Of a DNA stretch of 64,000 nt, positions 1 through 11,702 are shown piece by piece; the first letter of the stretch is position 1, and every line of letters starts with the position of its first letter. This DNA is from Forficula auricularia (lineage: Eukaryota > Arthropoda > Insecta > Dermaptera > Forficulidae). Under the pieces are notes generated by a model that made no database searches, was not told where the DNA came from, and saw only the letters and a program-made list of their open reading frames with translations. The stretch covers positions 4,657,190 to 4,721,189 of the forward strand of contig JALMQS010000816.1 of assembly GCA_024734495.1 (NCBI GenBank), in the 5' to 3' direction. Made by a program: the position numbers and the translations under genes.

Positions 1-340
1 ATAATTTCTACAATTTTACAATAAACACTAGGTGGGACCTAAGGTCCTATGTTTGTATACTTTGTGAAATAAATAAACAATGATAATCATCGCTAGAACT
101 AGTTCCATCAACCGGGAAGCGCCTTCTTGTAAAAAGAATTACATATTACCTAATTGTAGAAATTATAAAATGAATTCTTCTTCCTTTGTTACAATTTTAC
201 AATGTTCTTTCATTTAATTAAAGATTATTATTAAAAATATATATTTAATTAATACACTCATATATATATGTTCATCCTCGTCGCTTCGCTCCGAAACCCT
301 GCGAGCACTGTTCTTATCTTGGAATAAATATTTAATAATA
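1..340. other. AT-rich flank, nothing recognised
   Basis: AT-rich sequence with no plausible ORF. A short GC-richer patch lies near position 275-305. I see no repeat shared with the rest of the window. Confidence 0.5.
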
Positions 341-1067
341 AGAACTGAAAAATAAAATAAAGTATAAAATAATTATCTAATTTTAGTTACAACTAAAGGA
401 CGAAGTTTTTACATGAAATCACTTTTTGAAGTCTGTGCCAAACAAACTATACAAGCGATATTACGCGATGTTGCCTCCATTAATTCTCCGCCAAACGTAC
501 AAAGTACGATCCGTCGAGTGCGAATCATAAAATGTATATGTTTGGCACCGACTTCAAAAAATGATTTCATGTAAAAACCTCGTCGTTTAGTTGTAACTAA
601 ATTTCTTTTCTTCTTCTTCCTGTGGCCGAACAACATTTCCAATGTTTTAGCCTCCTCTATAATACCTCGCCACTTTGTCCTATCCCGTGCCATAGTTCCA
701 ATTTCCTTGAGAACCCAACTCTTCAAGATCTCTGGCTATATTGTCCGTCCATCTTTGCCGTGGTCTACCTGGCTGTCTTCTTCCTATCGGTTTTGCTTCG
801 GAAATCTTGCTGATAGCTCGATCTTCATCACCACGCACCACGTGTCCCATCCAAGCCAGCCTTCGTGATCTTATATAGCTCGTGATGTAAGGCTGACCTG
901 TTAACTCTCTCACTTCCCTTGCACTTCTAAGCCTCCATTCGACGGTAACGCTATCTCTAATCATTCCGCTTATTCTCTTCAAGATCTTGTTTTCGAAGGA
1001 CATTATGTAACTAAATTAGATAATTATTTTATACTGTGTAGTGCATTTTATTTTATTTTTCAGTTCT
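341..1067. mobile_element. Palindromic MITE, 'ACCGACTTC' family copy A, split by an RTE insertion
   Basis: Two arms of roughly 150-200 bp face each other. The left arm (341 to about 450) and the right arm (about 545-603 plus 1018-1067) both carry the block TTTAGTTACAACTAAA followed by a complementary GTTTGGCACCGACTTC block. The same core recurs at 14966, 19301, 20545 and 21650. This copy is closest to the 19301 copy: both share the loop with the GGCGGGTAATG-type sequence. There is no coding capacity, so it is non-autonomous. The right arm is interrupted at 604-1005 by a non-LTR retrotransposon end. Confidence 0.75.
604..1005 (-). pseudogene. 5'-truncated RTE-like non-LTR retrotransposon (reverse transcriptase C-terminus)
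   Basis: The minus-strand reading frame (about 107 codons, 1003 to 680) ends in the family signature RRLAWMGHVVRG, then GRRQPGRPRQRW and TDNIARDLEELG. This is the conserved C-terminal tail of RTE-type endonuclease/reverse transcriptase proteins. Only the tail remains; the endonuclease and catalytic RT domains are absent. On the minus strand the 3' end is a short GAA-rich simple repeat, as in RTE elements. The insert is bounded by a perfect 12-bp duplication, TGTAACTAAATT, at 592-603 and 1006-1017. That shows target-primed insertion into the older MITE. The piece is a dead copy; its product would be inactive. Confidence 0.8.
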
Positions 1068-2400
1068 TTCCTGCCACCCGTACCATAGTCTCCAAAATTT
1101 GGACCCACCAAAACATCAATAGGTATGCAATAATCAAATAAAAACTAATAAACTTTGGTGATGAAATCAAAGTCATCTTCCAAGGGAGATAAACGATTAG
1201 TAAGAAAGCTTTGGTTTCAGTCTTATCCATATTTGCAAAAATACCGGATTTTCAAAGCAAACACTTAGATTCCTTCCTGGTCACTTTCGAAACTATTAAG
1301 GAATCAACATTTGATTCACTTATTGCCATTACTTCTGTTCTAGAGAATGAAAATGCATACCTACTCTCTCTCTTTTTCTTTTATAGTGTCTTAGAAGATC
1401 GGCCACCTAAAAACCAAGGGTGATAGCTGTTAAATAACTAAATAAAATATCTCTGAGTTCGGGATTTTCACAGATGTCAATAGGCCGTTTGAATTCTCCT
1501 AGAAGCCCTTATAATATTGAATTGACTTACGGCATGGAACAAACCCCAAGTCGTCTCTTTTGGGACATGGCAATTCTGCAGTCACTCCCCCAGGCGTGGT
1601 TGGCCAGCAGAGCCAAGAATCCCAGACACCCGGACAGAAAGGCTCTAAAAATAATATATATATCAATTTATCAATACAATAGTTTTGGGATTCTATATCT
1701 ATGTGTTCACCGGCCTACAGATTGAAATAACAGCTCACTTTACTTGAAATTTGAAACATATTCCCGAGGGGTCAAGTAACCGGTGGGATCTCATAAAAAG
1801 TGAACTTTTTAGTCACAGGACGAAATTTAGCATTTCTTTTCTATTCTTATTCCAAGTTCTAATAAGTAAACTCTTAATTGAATTTTTTCTACAAATTTTT
1901 TAATTTTTTTTACAGATAAAACCCACAAACGCTTTAATATAATACAATTTATGAAAAATACATCGGCAATTTCTAATTAGAACAAATAAAATATGTATAT
2001 TATGTGAAAAAGGCACAAATTCAAAGATCATCAATATACATTAACATTGCTATGCAGTCTCAAAGTGGACCATATTTTTTTAAAAGCTTTTGTACTATTA
2101 ATATGGAACCTTGTTGTTGACTATTTTAAGCTGGCAAATGCATATTGCAGCCGTTTATGTTGGAGGGTTGTGCTTAGGGTTTACACAAACCAACTATTTA
2201 AAAACCAATTTTCGAATCTTAGCTTTTCTACGAAACCGGTTCTACGGGTTTTCATTGTAAACCGAATTATGGGCAATTTTTCCAACTTATTTTTTTAAAA
2301 CTTTTATTCTTATTAATATTTATAAAATTTCAAAAAAATATAACAAAAAATCCGCTAAGGTCTCACACAAAACAAAACCTAAGAACTGCTAGAATATCAC
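1068..2400. other. Unassigned AT-rich stretch
   Basis: No domain is recognised. An 83-codon plus-strand ORF (1474-1725) covers a locally GC-richer patch near 1540-1650, but it shows no familiar motif and is probably chance. No inverted repeat is evident. Confidence 0.4.
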
Positions 2401-2430
2401 ATCTATCTATCTATCTATCTATCTATCTAG
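2401..2430. repeat. (ATCT)n microsatellite
   Basis: About seven uninterrupted tetranucleotide units. Confidence 0.95.
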
Positions 2431-2842
2431 ATACGATATTATAATCGGCTTGCGCAACGACGCCGACGTGATTTTTTAAATTTCAAAATAGTTAATGCAC
2501 AAATAAAATCCATTAAAATTAGGGAATTTAAATTACTTTTCTAAATATATTTTTCTAGGTGGGTTTCACAAATAATATATTTTTACTTATTATCTATTAA
2601 AATGTTTCACCTAGAACCGACACCAAATTCTTTAAAGATTATTACTTTAAAACCCACTACGGAGTAGCCGCCCCCTGGTTAGTAAGATTCCCGTCGTAAA
2701 ACTATTAAAAATAAACAAAATAAAATTTGCTCTATAGAAAACGATAAAGAAAAAAACGAATAACAAAGAATGCTTATAAATTATTTCATTTCTAATTTTT
2801 CCTAAGTAAGTACGATTTAAAAAGCAAAGAACGTTTATCTTA
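2431..2842. other. Unassigned, with a weak foldback-G trace
   Basis: Positions 2575-2660 resemble the right arm of the foldback-G family (the ATGTTTCACCT...CACC block seen at 27890) but are heavily diverged. Nothing else is recognised. Confidence 0.35.
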
Positions 2843-3115
2843 TCTTATATTATTAAATGATCAATTCTTGTAAATATATATATATATATATAGAATCGGT
2901 TTCTCAAAAACGGCTCTAACGATTTCGCTAAAAATTGGTGTACTTATCAAGTCTCATTGAAATAAAGGAAGGTGGTGTAAATTAGTTAGTGTCATAATAT
3001 AAATATTTTAATCATTCATATATCGTCTTCGGTAAGTCGCAGAGCCTTGAAATTTGAAACTTAAGCTATTGAGGGGCAAAAGTTACCGAGCATCGCTCGG
3101 TGCTCCAGGCACTAG
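2843..3115 (+). mobile_element. Miniature non-autonomous Helitron-like element with both ends
   Basis: The element starts with TCTTAT preceded by A, then an A/T run of TA repeats, then TTTCTCAAAAACGGCTCTAA. It ends with a perfect 7-bp hairpin (ACCGAGC, loop ATC, GCTCGGT at 3085-3101), then ten bases and CTAG at 3112-3115. A 5' TC, a 3' hairpin about ten bases from the end and a terminal CTRR are the diagnostic structural features of Helitrons. The same 5' start occurs at 33119 and at the minus-strand end 58193. There is no Rep/helicase coding, so it would depend on another element. The 3' flank base is A, not the expected T. Confidence 0.6.
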
Positions 3116-3612
3116 ACCTAATGCTCAATCGTGTCCTTTTGTTTTGGACACAAAATTGCCAGGAATAGAAAAAACTCTCTCACTTGCTACTGAGCTGTGT
3201 TTAATCGTCTTTAAAATATTAAATAATAAATCTAAATTTTACGATTTTCGGATTGTGCCTACCTCTAATATTAAAAACTTCTTTTTTAGAGTCTTGGGGC
3301 TCGACTAAGTTCGTATAGAATGTTAGTAAAAGTAAAAATAATGAACAGAAATATACCCAAGCGGGAATAAATCTTGACTAGAATGGCTTACTCTCACTTC
3401 TTTTTTTTTCTTTAGAATATTAATTCTTTTTAACCTTCTGCTTGAATACAATAAAAAGAGGTTCAAACCCTATTTTGCTAGGTCAATAATTTTTTTTTTG
3501 ATGGGTGAGCACTCCCCCTGCCCTGGCTTTTCAACACGGGGATAAAACTTCCTACGTTCCCTATAGACACGATTTGAAAAGGCACCATTCCCGCAATCAT
3601 GACTCTATTTTT
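3116..3612. other. Unassigned AT-rich stretch
   Basis: The short ORF-like stretches here have no recognisable motif. A GC-richer patch lies at about 3505-3600. Confidence 0.4.
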
Positions 3613-4347
3613 CTCTTTTTACTTTATCCAATGCAAAGCATGGGTAAAGTATTGCAATCGCTCTCGGGGCAAGCGTGGCTTCAAAGGGTCCTCAGGTAAA
3701 GGCTACGGAACCCATGGACTCAATTAAAGTCACAAATTGTAGTATTCAATTAGGTTGAATTTTAGCACGTGGCGGTTTTGCCAAAAATTACATGGGGTCT
3801 CGTCGAGAGGCCAAAAAGTGCGATTTTTTCATTTAGTGCGTGCGTATGGATGGATGTATGGATGTATGGATGTATGTATGTTATCGATTTTTTGGCCCAC
3901 GATTTTTTCCACACCGTTGCACCGATTGAAATGAAATTGAAAACCTACCATTAGTTTAACAAAATGAAGCGCTGATTAGTTTTTGGTACATATCGGCCCA
4001 CAAACATTAGTACTTTATTTCAGTACTTTTTTAGTTTTTTCTAAATATCTTGAAAATGACTTAACCAATTTTGATGAAATTTAATATCCTAATTAAGTAC
4101 CTTGGGGACCACAAAAAAGGTTAAATAAAGTTTTTAGTAAAATTATATTTTAAAGTACTTTACTCTAGAGTTAGATGGTACTTTTTTAATTTTTTAAATT
4201 CTTTAAAATTTATTCATTTGAAAGTTTTAATATAGCTCATTTAGCCTTGCTTAAGTAAGAATGGATAGGCTTCTCTCTGTGAAATGCTAAAAATTTGGGA
4301 GGAATTTTTATAAGTAACCATAGCAACTGCGTTGTTTTCTTATCCGT

Positions 4348-7300
4348 TACCTTTGCTGAAGACAGAGAAATCGATTTTAAACCAAAAATAGCGATTGATT
4401 CTCATTTAGTACTTGAGGAATAATCATTCTATATTGGATTTTTGACGTTTCGGTTTTTATTAGTAACCATTGCTGAAGACATAGAGAAATCGATTTTAAA
4501 CCAAAAATAGCGATTGATTCTCATCTAGTACTTGAGAAATAATCATTCTATATTGGATTTTTGACGTTTCGGTTTTTATTAGTAACCATTGCTGAAGACA
4601 TAGAGAAATCGATTTTAAACCAAAAATAGCGATTGATTCTCATCTAGTACTTGAGGAATAATCATTCTATATTGGATTTTTGACGTTTCGGTTTTTATTA
4701 GTAACCATTGCTGAAGACATAGAGAAATCGATTTTAAACCAAAAATAGCGATTGATTCTCATCTAGTACTTGAGAAATAATCATTCTATATTGGATTTTT
4801 GACGTTTCGGTTTTTATTAGTAACCATTGCTGAAGACATAGAGAAATCGATTTTAAACCAAAAATAGCGATTGATTCTCATCTAGTACTTGAGGAATAAT
4901 CATTCTATATTGGATTTTTGACGTTTCGGTTTTTATTAGTAACCATTGCTGAAGACATAGAGGAATCGACTTAAAATCAAAAATAGCGATTGATTCTCAT
5001 CTAGTACTTGAGGAATAACCATTCTATATTGGATTTTTGACGTTTCGGTTTTTATTAGTAACCATTGCTGAAGACATGGAGGAATCGACTTAAAATCAAA
5101 AATAGCGATTGATTCTCATCTAATACTTGAGAAATAATCCATTCTATATTGGATTTTTGACGTTTCGGTTTTTATTAGTAACCATTGCTGAAGACATAGA
5201 GAAATCGACTTTAAACCAAAAATAGCGATTGATTCTCATCTAGTACTTGAGGAATAATCATTCTATATTGGATTTTTGACGTTTCGGTTTTTATTGGTAA
5301 CCATTGCTGAAGACATAGAGGAATCGACTTAAAATCAAAAATAGCGATTGATTCTCATCTAGTACTTGAGGAATAACCATTCTATATTGGATTTTTGGCG
5401 TTTCGGTTTTTATTGGAAACCATTGCTGAAGACATAGAGAAATCGACTTTAAACCAAAAATAACGATTGATTCTCATCTAATACTTGAGGAATAACCATT
5501 CTATATTGGATTTTTGACATTTCGGTTTTTATTAGTAACCATTGCTGAAGACATAGAGAAATCGACTTTAAACCAAAAATAGCGATTGATTCTCATCTAG
5601 TACTTGAGGAATAATCATTCTATATTGGATTTTTGACGTTTCGGTTTTTATTAGTAACCATTGCTGAAGACATAGAGAAATCGATTTTAAACCAAAAATA
5701 GCGATTGATTCTCATCTAGTACTTGAGAAATAATCATTCTATATTGGATTTTTGACGTTTCGGTTTTTATTAGTAACCATTGCTGAAGACATGGAGGAAT
5801 CGACTTAAAATCAAAAATAGCGATTGATTCTCATCTAATACTTGAGAAATATCCATTCTATATTGGATTTTTGACGTTTCGGTTTTTATTAGTAACCATT
5901 GCTGAAGACATAGAGAAATCGACTTTAAACCAAAAATAGCGATTGATTCTCATCTAGTACTTGAGGAATAATCATTCTATATTGGATTTTTGACGTTTCG
6001 GTTTTTATTGGTAACCATTGCTGAAGACATAGAGGAATCGACTTAAAATCAAAAATAGCGATTGATTCTCATCTAGTACTTGAGGAATAACCATTCTATA
6101 TTGGATTTTTGGCGTTTCGGTTTTTATTGGAAACTATTGCTGAAGACATAGAGAAATCGACTTTAAACCAAAAATAACGATTGATTCTCATCTAATACTT
6201 GAGGAATAACCATTCTATATTGGATTTTTGACATTTCGGTTTTTATTGGTAACCATTGCTGAAGACATGGAGGAATCGACTTTAAACCAAAAATAGACGA
6301 TTGATTCTCATCTAATACTTGAGGAATAATCAATTCTACATTAGGACTTTTGACGTTTCGGTTTTTATTAGTAACCATTGCTGAAGACATAGAGAAATCG
6401 ATTTTAAACCAAAAATAGCGATTGATTCTCATCTAGTACTTGAGAAATAATCATTCTATATTGGATTTTTGACGTTTCGGTTTTTATTAGTAACCATTGC
6501 TGAAGACATAGAGAAATCGATTTTAAACCAAAAATAGCGATTGATTCTCATCTAGTACTTGAGGAATAATCATTCTATATTGGATTTTTGACGTTTCGGT
6601 TTTTATTAGTAACCATTGCTGAAGACATGGAGGAATCGACTTAAAATCAAAAATAGCGATTGATTCTCATCTAATACTTGAGAAATATCCATTCTATATT
6701 GGATTTTTGACGTTTCGGTTTTTATTAGTAACCATTGCTGAAGACATAGAGAAATCGACTTTAAACCAAAAATAGCGATTGATTCTCATCTAGTACTTGA
6801 GGAATAATCATTCTATATTGGATTTTTGACGTTTCGGTTTTTATTGGTAACCATTGCTGAAGACATAGAGGAATCGACTTAAAATCAAAAATAGCGATTG
6901 ATTCTCATCTAGTACTTGAGGAATAACCATTCTATATTGGATTTTTGGCGTTTCGGTTTTTATTGGAAACCATTGCTGAAGACATAGAGAAATCGACTTT
7001 AAACCAAAAATAACGATTGATTCTCATCTAATACTTGAGGAATAACCATTCTATATTGGATTTTTGACATTTCGGTTTTTATTAGTAACCATTGCTGAAG
7101 ACATAGAGAAATCGACTTTAAACCAAAAATAGCGATTGATTCTCATCTAGTACTTGAGGAATAATCATTCTATATTGGATTTTTGACGTTTCGGTTTTTA
7201 TTAGTAACCATTGCTGAAGACATAGAGAAATCGATTTTAAACCAAAAATAGCGATTGATTCTCATCTAGTACTTGAGAAATAATCATTCTATATTGGATT

Positions 7301-8090
7301 TTTGACGTTTCGGTTTTTATTAGTAACCATTGCTGAAGACATGGAGGAATCGACTTAAAATCAAAAATAGCGATTGATTCTCATCTAATACTTGAGAAAT
7401 ATCCATTCTATATTGGATTTTTGACGTTTCGGTTTTTATTAGTAACCATTGCTGAAGACATAGAGAAATCGACTTTAAACCAAAAATAGCGATTGATTCT
7501 CATCTAGTACTTGAGGAATAATCATTCTATATTGGATTTTTGACGTTTCGGTTTTTATTGGTAACCATTGCTGAAGACATAGAGGAATCGACTTAAAATC
7601 AAAAATAGCGATTGATTCTCATCTAGTACTTGAGGAATAACCATTCTATATTGGATTTTTGGCGTTTCGGTTTTTATTGGAAACTATTGCTGAAGACATA
7701 GAGAAATCGACTTTAAACCAAAAATAACGATTGATTCTCATCTAATACTTGAGGAATAACCATTCTATATTGGATTTTTGACATTTCGGTTTTTATTGGT
7801 AACCATTGCTGAAGACATGGAGGAATCGACTTAAAATAAAAAATAGACATCGATTCTCATCTAATACTTGAGGAATAACAATTCTACATTAGGCTTTTGA
7901 CGTTTCGATTATTATTGGTAACCATTGCTGAAGACATGGAGGAATCGACATAAAATCAAAAATAACGATCGATTTTTATCTAATACTAGAGGAATAACCT
8001 TATTGCATTCCATTTTTGATGTTTTGACCATTAATGGCAACCTCTATTGAAAACGTGGAAGAATCGACTTAAAATCAAAAAGACTAAATT
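4348..8090 (+). repeat. 119-bp satellite array, about 31 units, with higher-order structure
   Basis: The marker GCTGAAGACA recurs at 4355, 4472, 4591 and 4710, then on to about 8044, a period of 119 bp. Early units are almost identical, while the last two or three (7800-8090) are diverged, as expected of an array edge. Variant bases (TTTAAACC versus TTAAAATC, ATAGAG versus ATGGAG) recur in blocks. The 5400-5640 segment is repeated at about 6950-7190, a shift of 1550 bp, and a six-unit pattern shifts by 714-717 bp. ORFs across the array are chance, because 119 is not a multiple of three. Confidence 0.92.
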
Positions 8091-8196
8091 CTTTTTTGGT
8101 AAACAACTCAATATGAACTACAAATTGCAAGTGATATCTGATTAATAATAAAGGAACAAACATATTAATATTTCAAATGAATTTGGATAAAGTTTA

Positions 8197-8211
8197 GCAA
8201 CGATCCGTTGC
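8197..8211 (+). other. 3' stem-loop of the HINE-like element
   Basis: A perfect 6-bp stem with a 3-base loop, conserved in the second copy near 49973-49987. It lies four bases after the 3' subterminal inverted repeat. Confidence 0.7.
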
Positions 8212-8225
8212 AGTTTATTTTATTG

Positions 8226-8496
8226 TAAATATTTTTATTGCTAAATTCTAAAAGGGCTAATAAGCCCTACCTTTCTAATAAAACTTTCTATTTTAATCTC
8301 TTCTTCTGTGTGTGTAGATTTGTGTAATCGAAATGCTGGCTAGACCGTTGAACCAATAATGATAAAATTTTGAATTTAAGGATTTCAGCTAGATTTTAGC
8401 TAATTCCTATTAAAGTGATCTCGAAAATGGCTCTAATTTATTTGACTAAAAATTTTTGAGCCAGCTGAAGTCCTCATCGGCTACAAAAAAAGCTTC
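8226..8496. other. Unassigned spacer
   Basis: AT-rich, with a short GT run near 8307. The sequence CGAAAATGGCTCTAA near 8425 faintly resembles the Helitron-like 5' region. Confidence 0.35.
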
Positions 8497-8498
8497 TA

Positions 8499-9256
8499 CT
8501 GGGTGGGGCATAAAGAAAGTATAAAAAATGAAAAAAACTAACTAGAAAAATATATTTTGAAAAGAACATATTTTTTTAATATGTTTTAAACGTTATCAGA
8601 CAAAAAAAAGGGGGTGGCGGGTCAAAAATGAAAATTCTAGCCATTTTGACCAACTTCAACCAAATTTTGTATACGTATTCTTTAGACCTCCAGAAGGCTA
8701 GAAATGCAAAAACTAACCAAATTTTGTATCTATACATAGTTCGGTCGAATGGGCTAGAATTTTCTCATTTTTGACCCGTCCCCCATTTTGGGTGGTTAAT
8801 TTTTGCATTTCTAGCCTTCTGGAGGTCTACAAGGCTAGAATTTTCATTTTTGAACCCCCCCCCCAATCAAAATTATAGCCCTTTCGACCAAACTATGTAT
8901 ACAAAATTTGGTTAGTTTTTGCATTTCTAGCCTTCTAGGGGCCACAGAATATGTATACAACATTTGGTTGAGTTTGGTCAAAAGGGCTAGAATTTTCATT
9001 TTTGACCCCCTCCCCCATTTTGGGTAGTTAGTTTTTGTATTTCTAGTCTTTTAGGGGCCCACAGAATATGTATACAACATTTGGATGAGTTTGGTGGAAA
9101 GGGCTAGAATTTTCATTTTTGACCCCCTATTTTTTGTCTGATAATGTTTAAAACACATTTTATGTTCTTTTCAAAAATATACTCAGTTTTTTCTAGTTAA
9201 ATTTTTTCATTTTGTATACCTCTTCAAAATGTGGTAGATCTTTATGCCCCACACTG
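8499..9256. mobile_element. Tc1/mariner-like foldback element
   Basis: Imperfect inverted arms of about 110 bp flank the element. The left arm begins CTGGGTGGGGCATAAAG and the right end reads CTTTATGCCCCACACTG. Both are bordered by TA (8497-8498 and 9257-9258), as in TA-targeting elements. The interior holds several imperfect repeats of GGGCTAGAATTTTCATTTTT with C-runs, akin to the interior of Family 1 (see 13077). No transposase is present. Confidence 0.6.
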
Positions 9257-9258
9257 TA

Positions 9259-9857
9259 TTATTAATTTATGATATTTTCCGAGTTGTTAATTATTTATTT
9301 CGAAAAAATGTTTTCCCTGTCAATGAAATAATTTCCATTTCAGAATGCATTTTGGACCTTTTAATTATCTTATTTGTTTAATTTAATAAATTTCCTTAAA
9401 TATGGTACATAATAAGATAGTTGGTCCATAATGCATTCAATAATTGAAATTCGTTCCTTTTTTATAAATATTTTATTTGTTTTTTCTCTTAAGCATAAAT
9501 AATAATTTGAATGAATATTAGTGAGTAAGGTAGTAAAGTCATTCATTCTGACGAAATCTGAAACTGGGGCACACTGAATTTTTCATCAATGAACAAATTT
9601 TCTACTCTCATCAATTTTAATTAAAAAAAAAAATGGATTCGCTCTTTTGAAACTATTCAATTGACTATTTACGTTACATTAATTTCGAGCCTCATTGACA
9701 ATCAGATAAAAAATCTTACCCCTCTAAAGTGACGTTGTTTGGATTGACGCGTTTTTCACATTCTTCTTTCTTTCTCTGTTCCTCCTGAAAAGAGAAATAT
9801 ATTGAAATGAATTACGGTCAAGGAAACTTACACATTATAGGTTGAAACGAGAAAATG
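9259..9857. other. Unassigned AT-rich stretch
   Basis: No ORF or repeat is recognised. Confidence 0.4.
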
Positions 9858-9865
9858 GTTAAATT

Positions 9866-10199
9866 CGAGGGTGATCCGCGATTGGAAGTAGGTGTACACC
9901 TCTTGGAAGTATTTTGGAAGTACTTGGAAATATTTGGAAGTAGTTGGAAATATTTGGAAGTAGGTACTTGGAAATATTTGAAAGCACTTGGAAACATTTC
10001 AAAGTACTTGGGAATATTTGGAAGTACTTGGAAATATTCGGAAGTGCTTGAAAATATTTGGAAGTACTTGGAAATTTTTGGGAGTAATTGGAAATTTTTG
10101 GAATTATCTACTTGGAAAATATTTGGAACTTACCTGGAAATATTTGGAAGTACAATTGGAAGTAGGTGTACAGCATATTAGGTCGCGGTTCACCCCTCG
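9866..10199. mobile_element. 334-bp MITE filled with a roughly 20-bp minisatellite
   Basis: A perfect 8-bp TSD, GTTAAATT, flanks the element (9858-9865 and 10200-10207). The termini are inverted: CGAGGGTGATCCGCGA on the left, and CGAGGGGTGAACCGCGA on the reverse of the right. Both run inward to GTGTACACC-type sequence. Nearly the whole interior (about 9905-10150) is a degenerate tandem of TTGGAAGTACTTGGAAATAT. An 8-bp TSD suits hAT or P-type transposition, but the terminus is not a classic CAG. The overlapping ORFs (108 and 73 codons) are simply translations of the minisatellite. Confidence 0.8.
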
Positions 10200-10456
10200 G
10201 TTAAATTAGACCATTATCCAGGAGTAGTTTTTGGAGCATGGGGGGTAAGACAGGGAAGAGAGAACCAGCCAATAGAAACTTGTTAGTGAGAGCTAGAGCC
10301 GAACAATTTGATAAAATCGGGGCTATCACATAATTATAGTAGAACTACTTTTTAAGGCAGTTCGGGACAACTTATCTATTTTATTGATCTTAGAAAAAAT
10401 CTTTTGTATGACGTCTGACTACTAAATATTTTAATAAAAAAATTGTTAATAATGAG

Positions 10457-11129
10457 TAGAGACCGGACATTTATGCATTAAAAACTGCCAAAATATGCAA
10501 GTTAAAAAAGGCTGAAATATGCAAGTAATATGCAGAATACGTTGAAATATGCAAATATATGCAGTAAAAATTGGCAAAATAAATTTTGTATGCACTAAAA
10601 AATTAAAATTGAAGACAAAAAGATTATATGGTGTATTTGAAGGAGTGCTATGAAAGGAATAAAAAATAAAGTAAGCTATAGACACTAAGTGTCTAATATG
10701 TAGTTAAAATTTGATTGTAATTGTGAATAATTTATGTTTACAAGTATTTTTCTAAATTATCTTCAGATTATTATGGATAGTATTGGGGGTAAATTTAAAA
10801 AAACTTTATTATATATTTCTTCATTTTTTTTCATTTTTTCTCCGAAAATTTACTTTTAATGGGCAATATTTGACAAAAAATCCTTCAAATATGCAATTTT
10901 ATACAATATTCTTCAAATATCCAATTTTATGCAATATTCTTCAAATATGCAATTTTATGCAATATTCATCAAATTTACAATTTTATGCAACATTACTCAA
11001 ATATGCAAAAATATGCAGTATAAAATTTAACCCACAGTATCCTAGATACATGATTCGATAGATAATTGATTTCCTGGATCGTATGTGGCAGCAAACAGAA
11101 TATGCAATTGCATAGGAATCTGGTCTCTA
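10457..11129. mobile_element. TIR element rich in the ATATGCAA motif
   Basis: The left end TAGAGACCGGACATTTATGC and the reverse of the right end TAGAGACCAGATTCCTATGC form imperfect inverted repeats of about 20 bp. The interior has many copies of AATATGCAA in both orientations, clustered near each end, a typical layout for transposase-binding subterminal repeats. The TSD is ambiguous: TA duplicates if the element starts at GAGACC. No transposase is seen. Confidence 0.55.
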
Positions 11130-11702
11130 ATCAAATGAGGTTAATTTCGAATAAAAATCTTTGTTTTGATAATATATTAATAAAAAGAATATTGAAATAA
11201 ATTTTTCTTATTATAAAAACATTTATTTAACACAAAAACGATTTCAAGAAATAGAGTTGGGATTCTACACTAGTGCTTTTGTTATATTCTATTGGCTGCA
11301 AAATAACTTTTTATTTTTACATTTATGAATAACTAGACTGTAAAATCTAGTGAAAAATGTCATAAAAGTTGAATTATTGATCTGTATAAATTTCTTGAAA
11401 ATGGTATAATTTGTATAGAAGTTATAGCCCTTTTAAAATCTCGGTCCATTTACTTCCATGTTAAAAGGACAATTTTCAATAATTTATTTCTCGGTAATGG
11501 GACAGACGATCAACTTCAAATTTCGGGAATAAATATTTAATTCACAACAGTCCCGAACCCCCTTAAATAAACACATACATATACACATACACAAGTCAAT
11601 TCAATAAATAATTGTAATTTTATTTCAAATTATTGAAACAACTTCTTCGCCAAGTAATGACTAAATGAATTTGTTCGGTTAATCTAATTTAATCGCGTAA
11701 GG
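11130..11702. other. Unassigned AT-rich stretch
   Basis: AT-rich with an ACATAC run near 11571-11590. No coding signal. Confidence 0.4.

Larger units (their letters stand above)
3613..8225 (+). mobile_element. HINE/DINE-1-like element with an expanded internal satellite
   Basis: A unique left arm (3613 to about 4347), a 119-bp tandem array (about 4348-8090) and a short right arm (8091-8225) recur in the same order at 48185-50000, so they form one mobile unit. Subterminal inverted repeats are visible: ACTTTATCCAA at 3621-3631 and TTGGATAAAGT at 8183-8193. A perfect 6-bp hairpin (GCAACG, ATC, CGTTGC at 8197-8211) sits just inside the 3' end. Subterminal repeats, central tandem repeats and a 3' stem-loop without coding capacity are how Helentron-associated elements such as Drosophila DINE-1 are built. 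The left arm also carries a GGAT/GTAT microsatellite (about 3846-3880). Assignment to that class is inference. Confidence 0.6.

Noticed and set aside
1474..1725. 83-codon ORF as a host exon
   Set aside because: No motif, no splice context beyond chance, and much of the frame is AT-rich.
6163..6432. 89-codon minus-strand ORF across the satellite
   Set aside because: The unit length (119) is not a multiple of three, so the frame shifts each unit; a chance ORF.
4355..8050. CTGAAGA...GAAATC in the 119-bp unit as a hammerhead core
   Set aside because: No stem II between the boxes, and many units change GAAA to GGAA; no structure to conserve.
4348..8090. CRISPR-like array
   Set aside because: Adjacent long repeats without unique spacers in an animal genome.
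9855..10209. Repetitive W/Y/L-rich proteins of 108 and 73 codons
   Set aside because: Direct translation of the 20-bp minisatellite in two frames.
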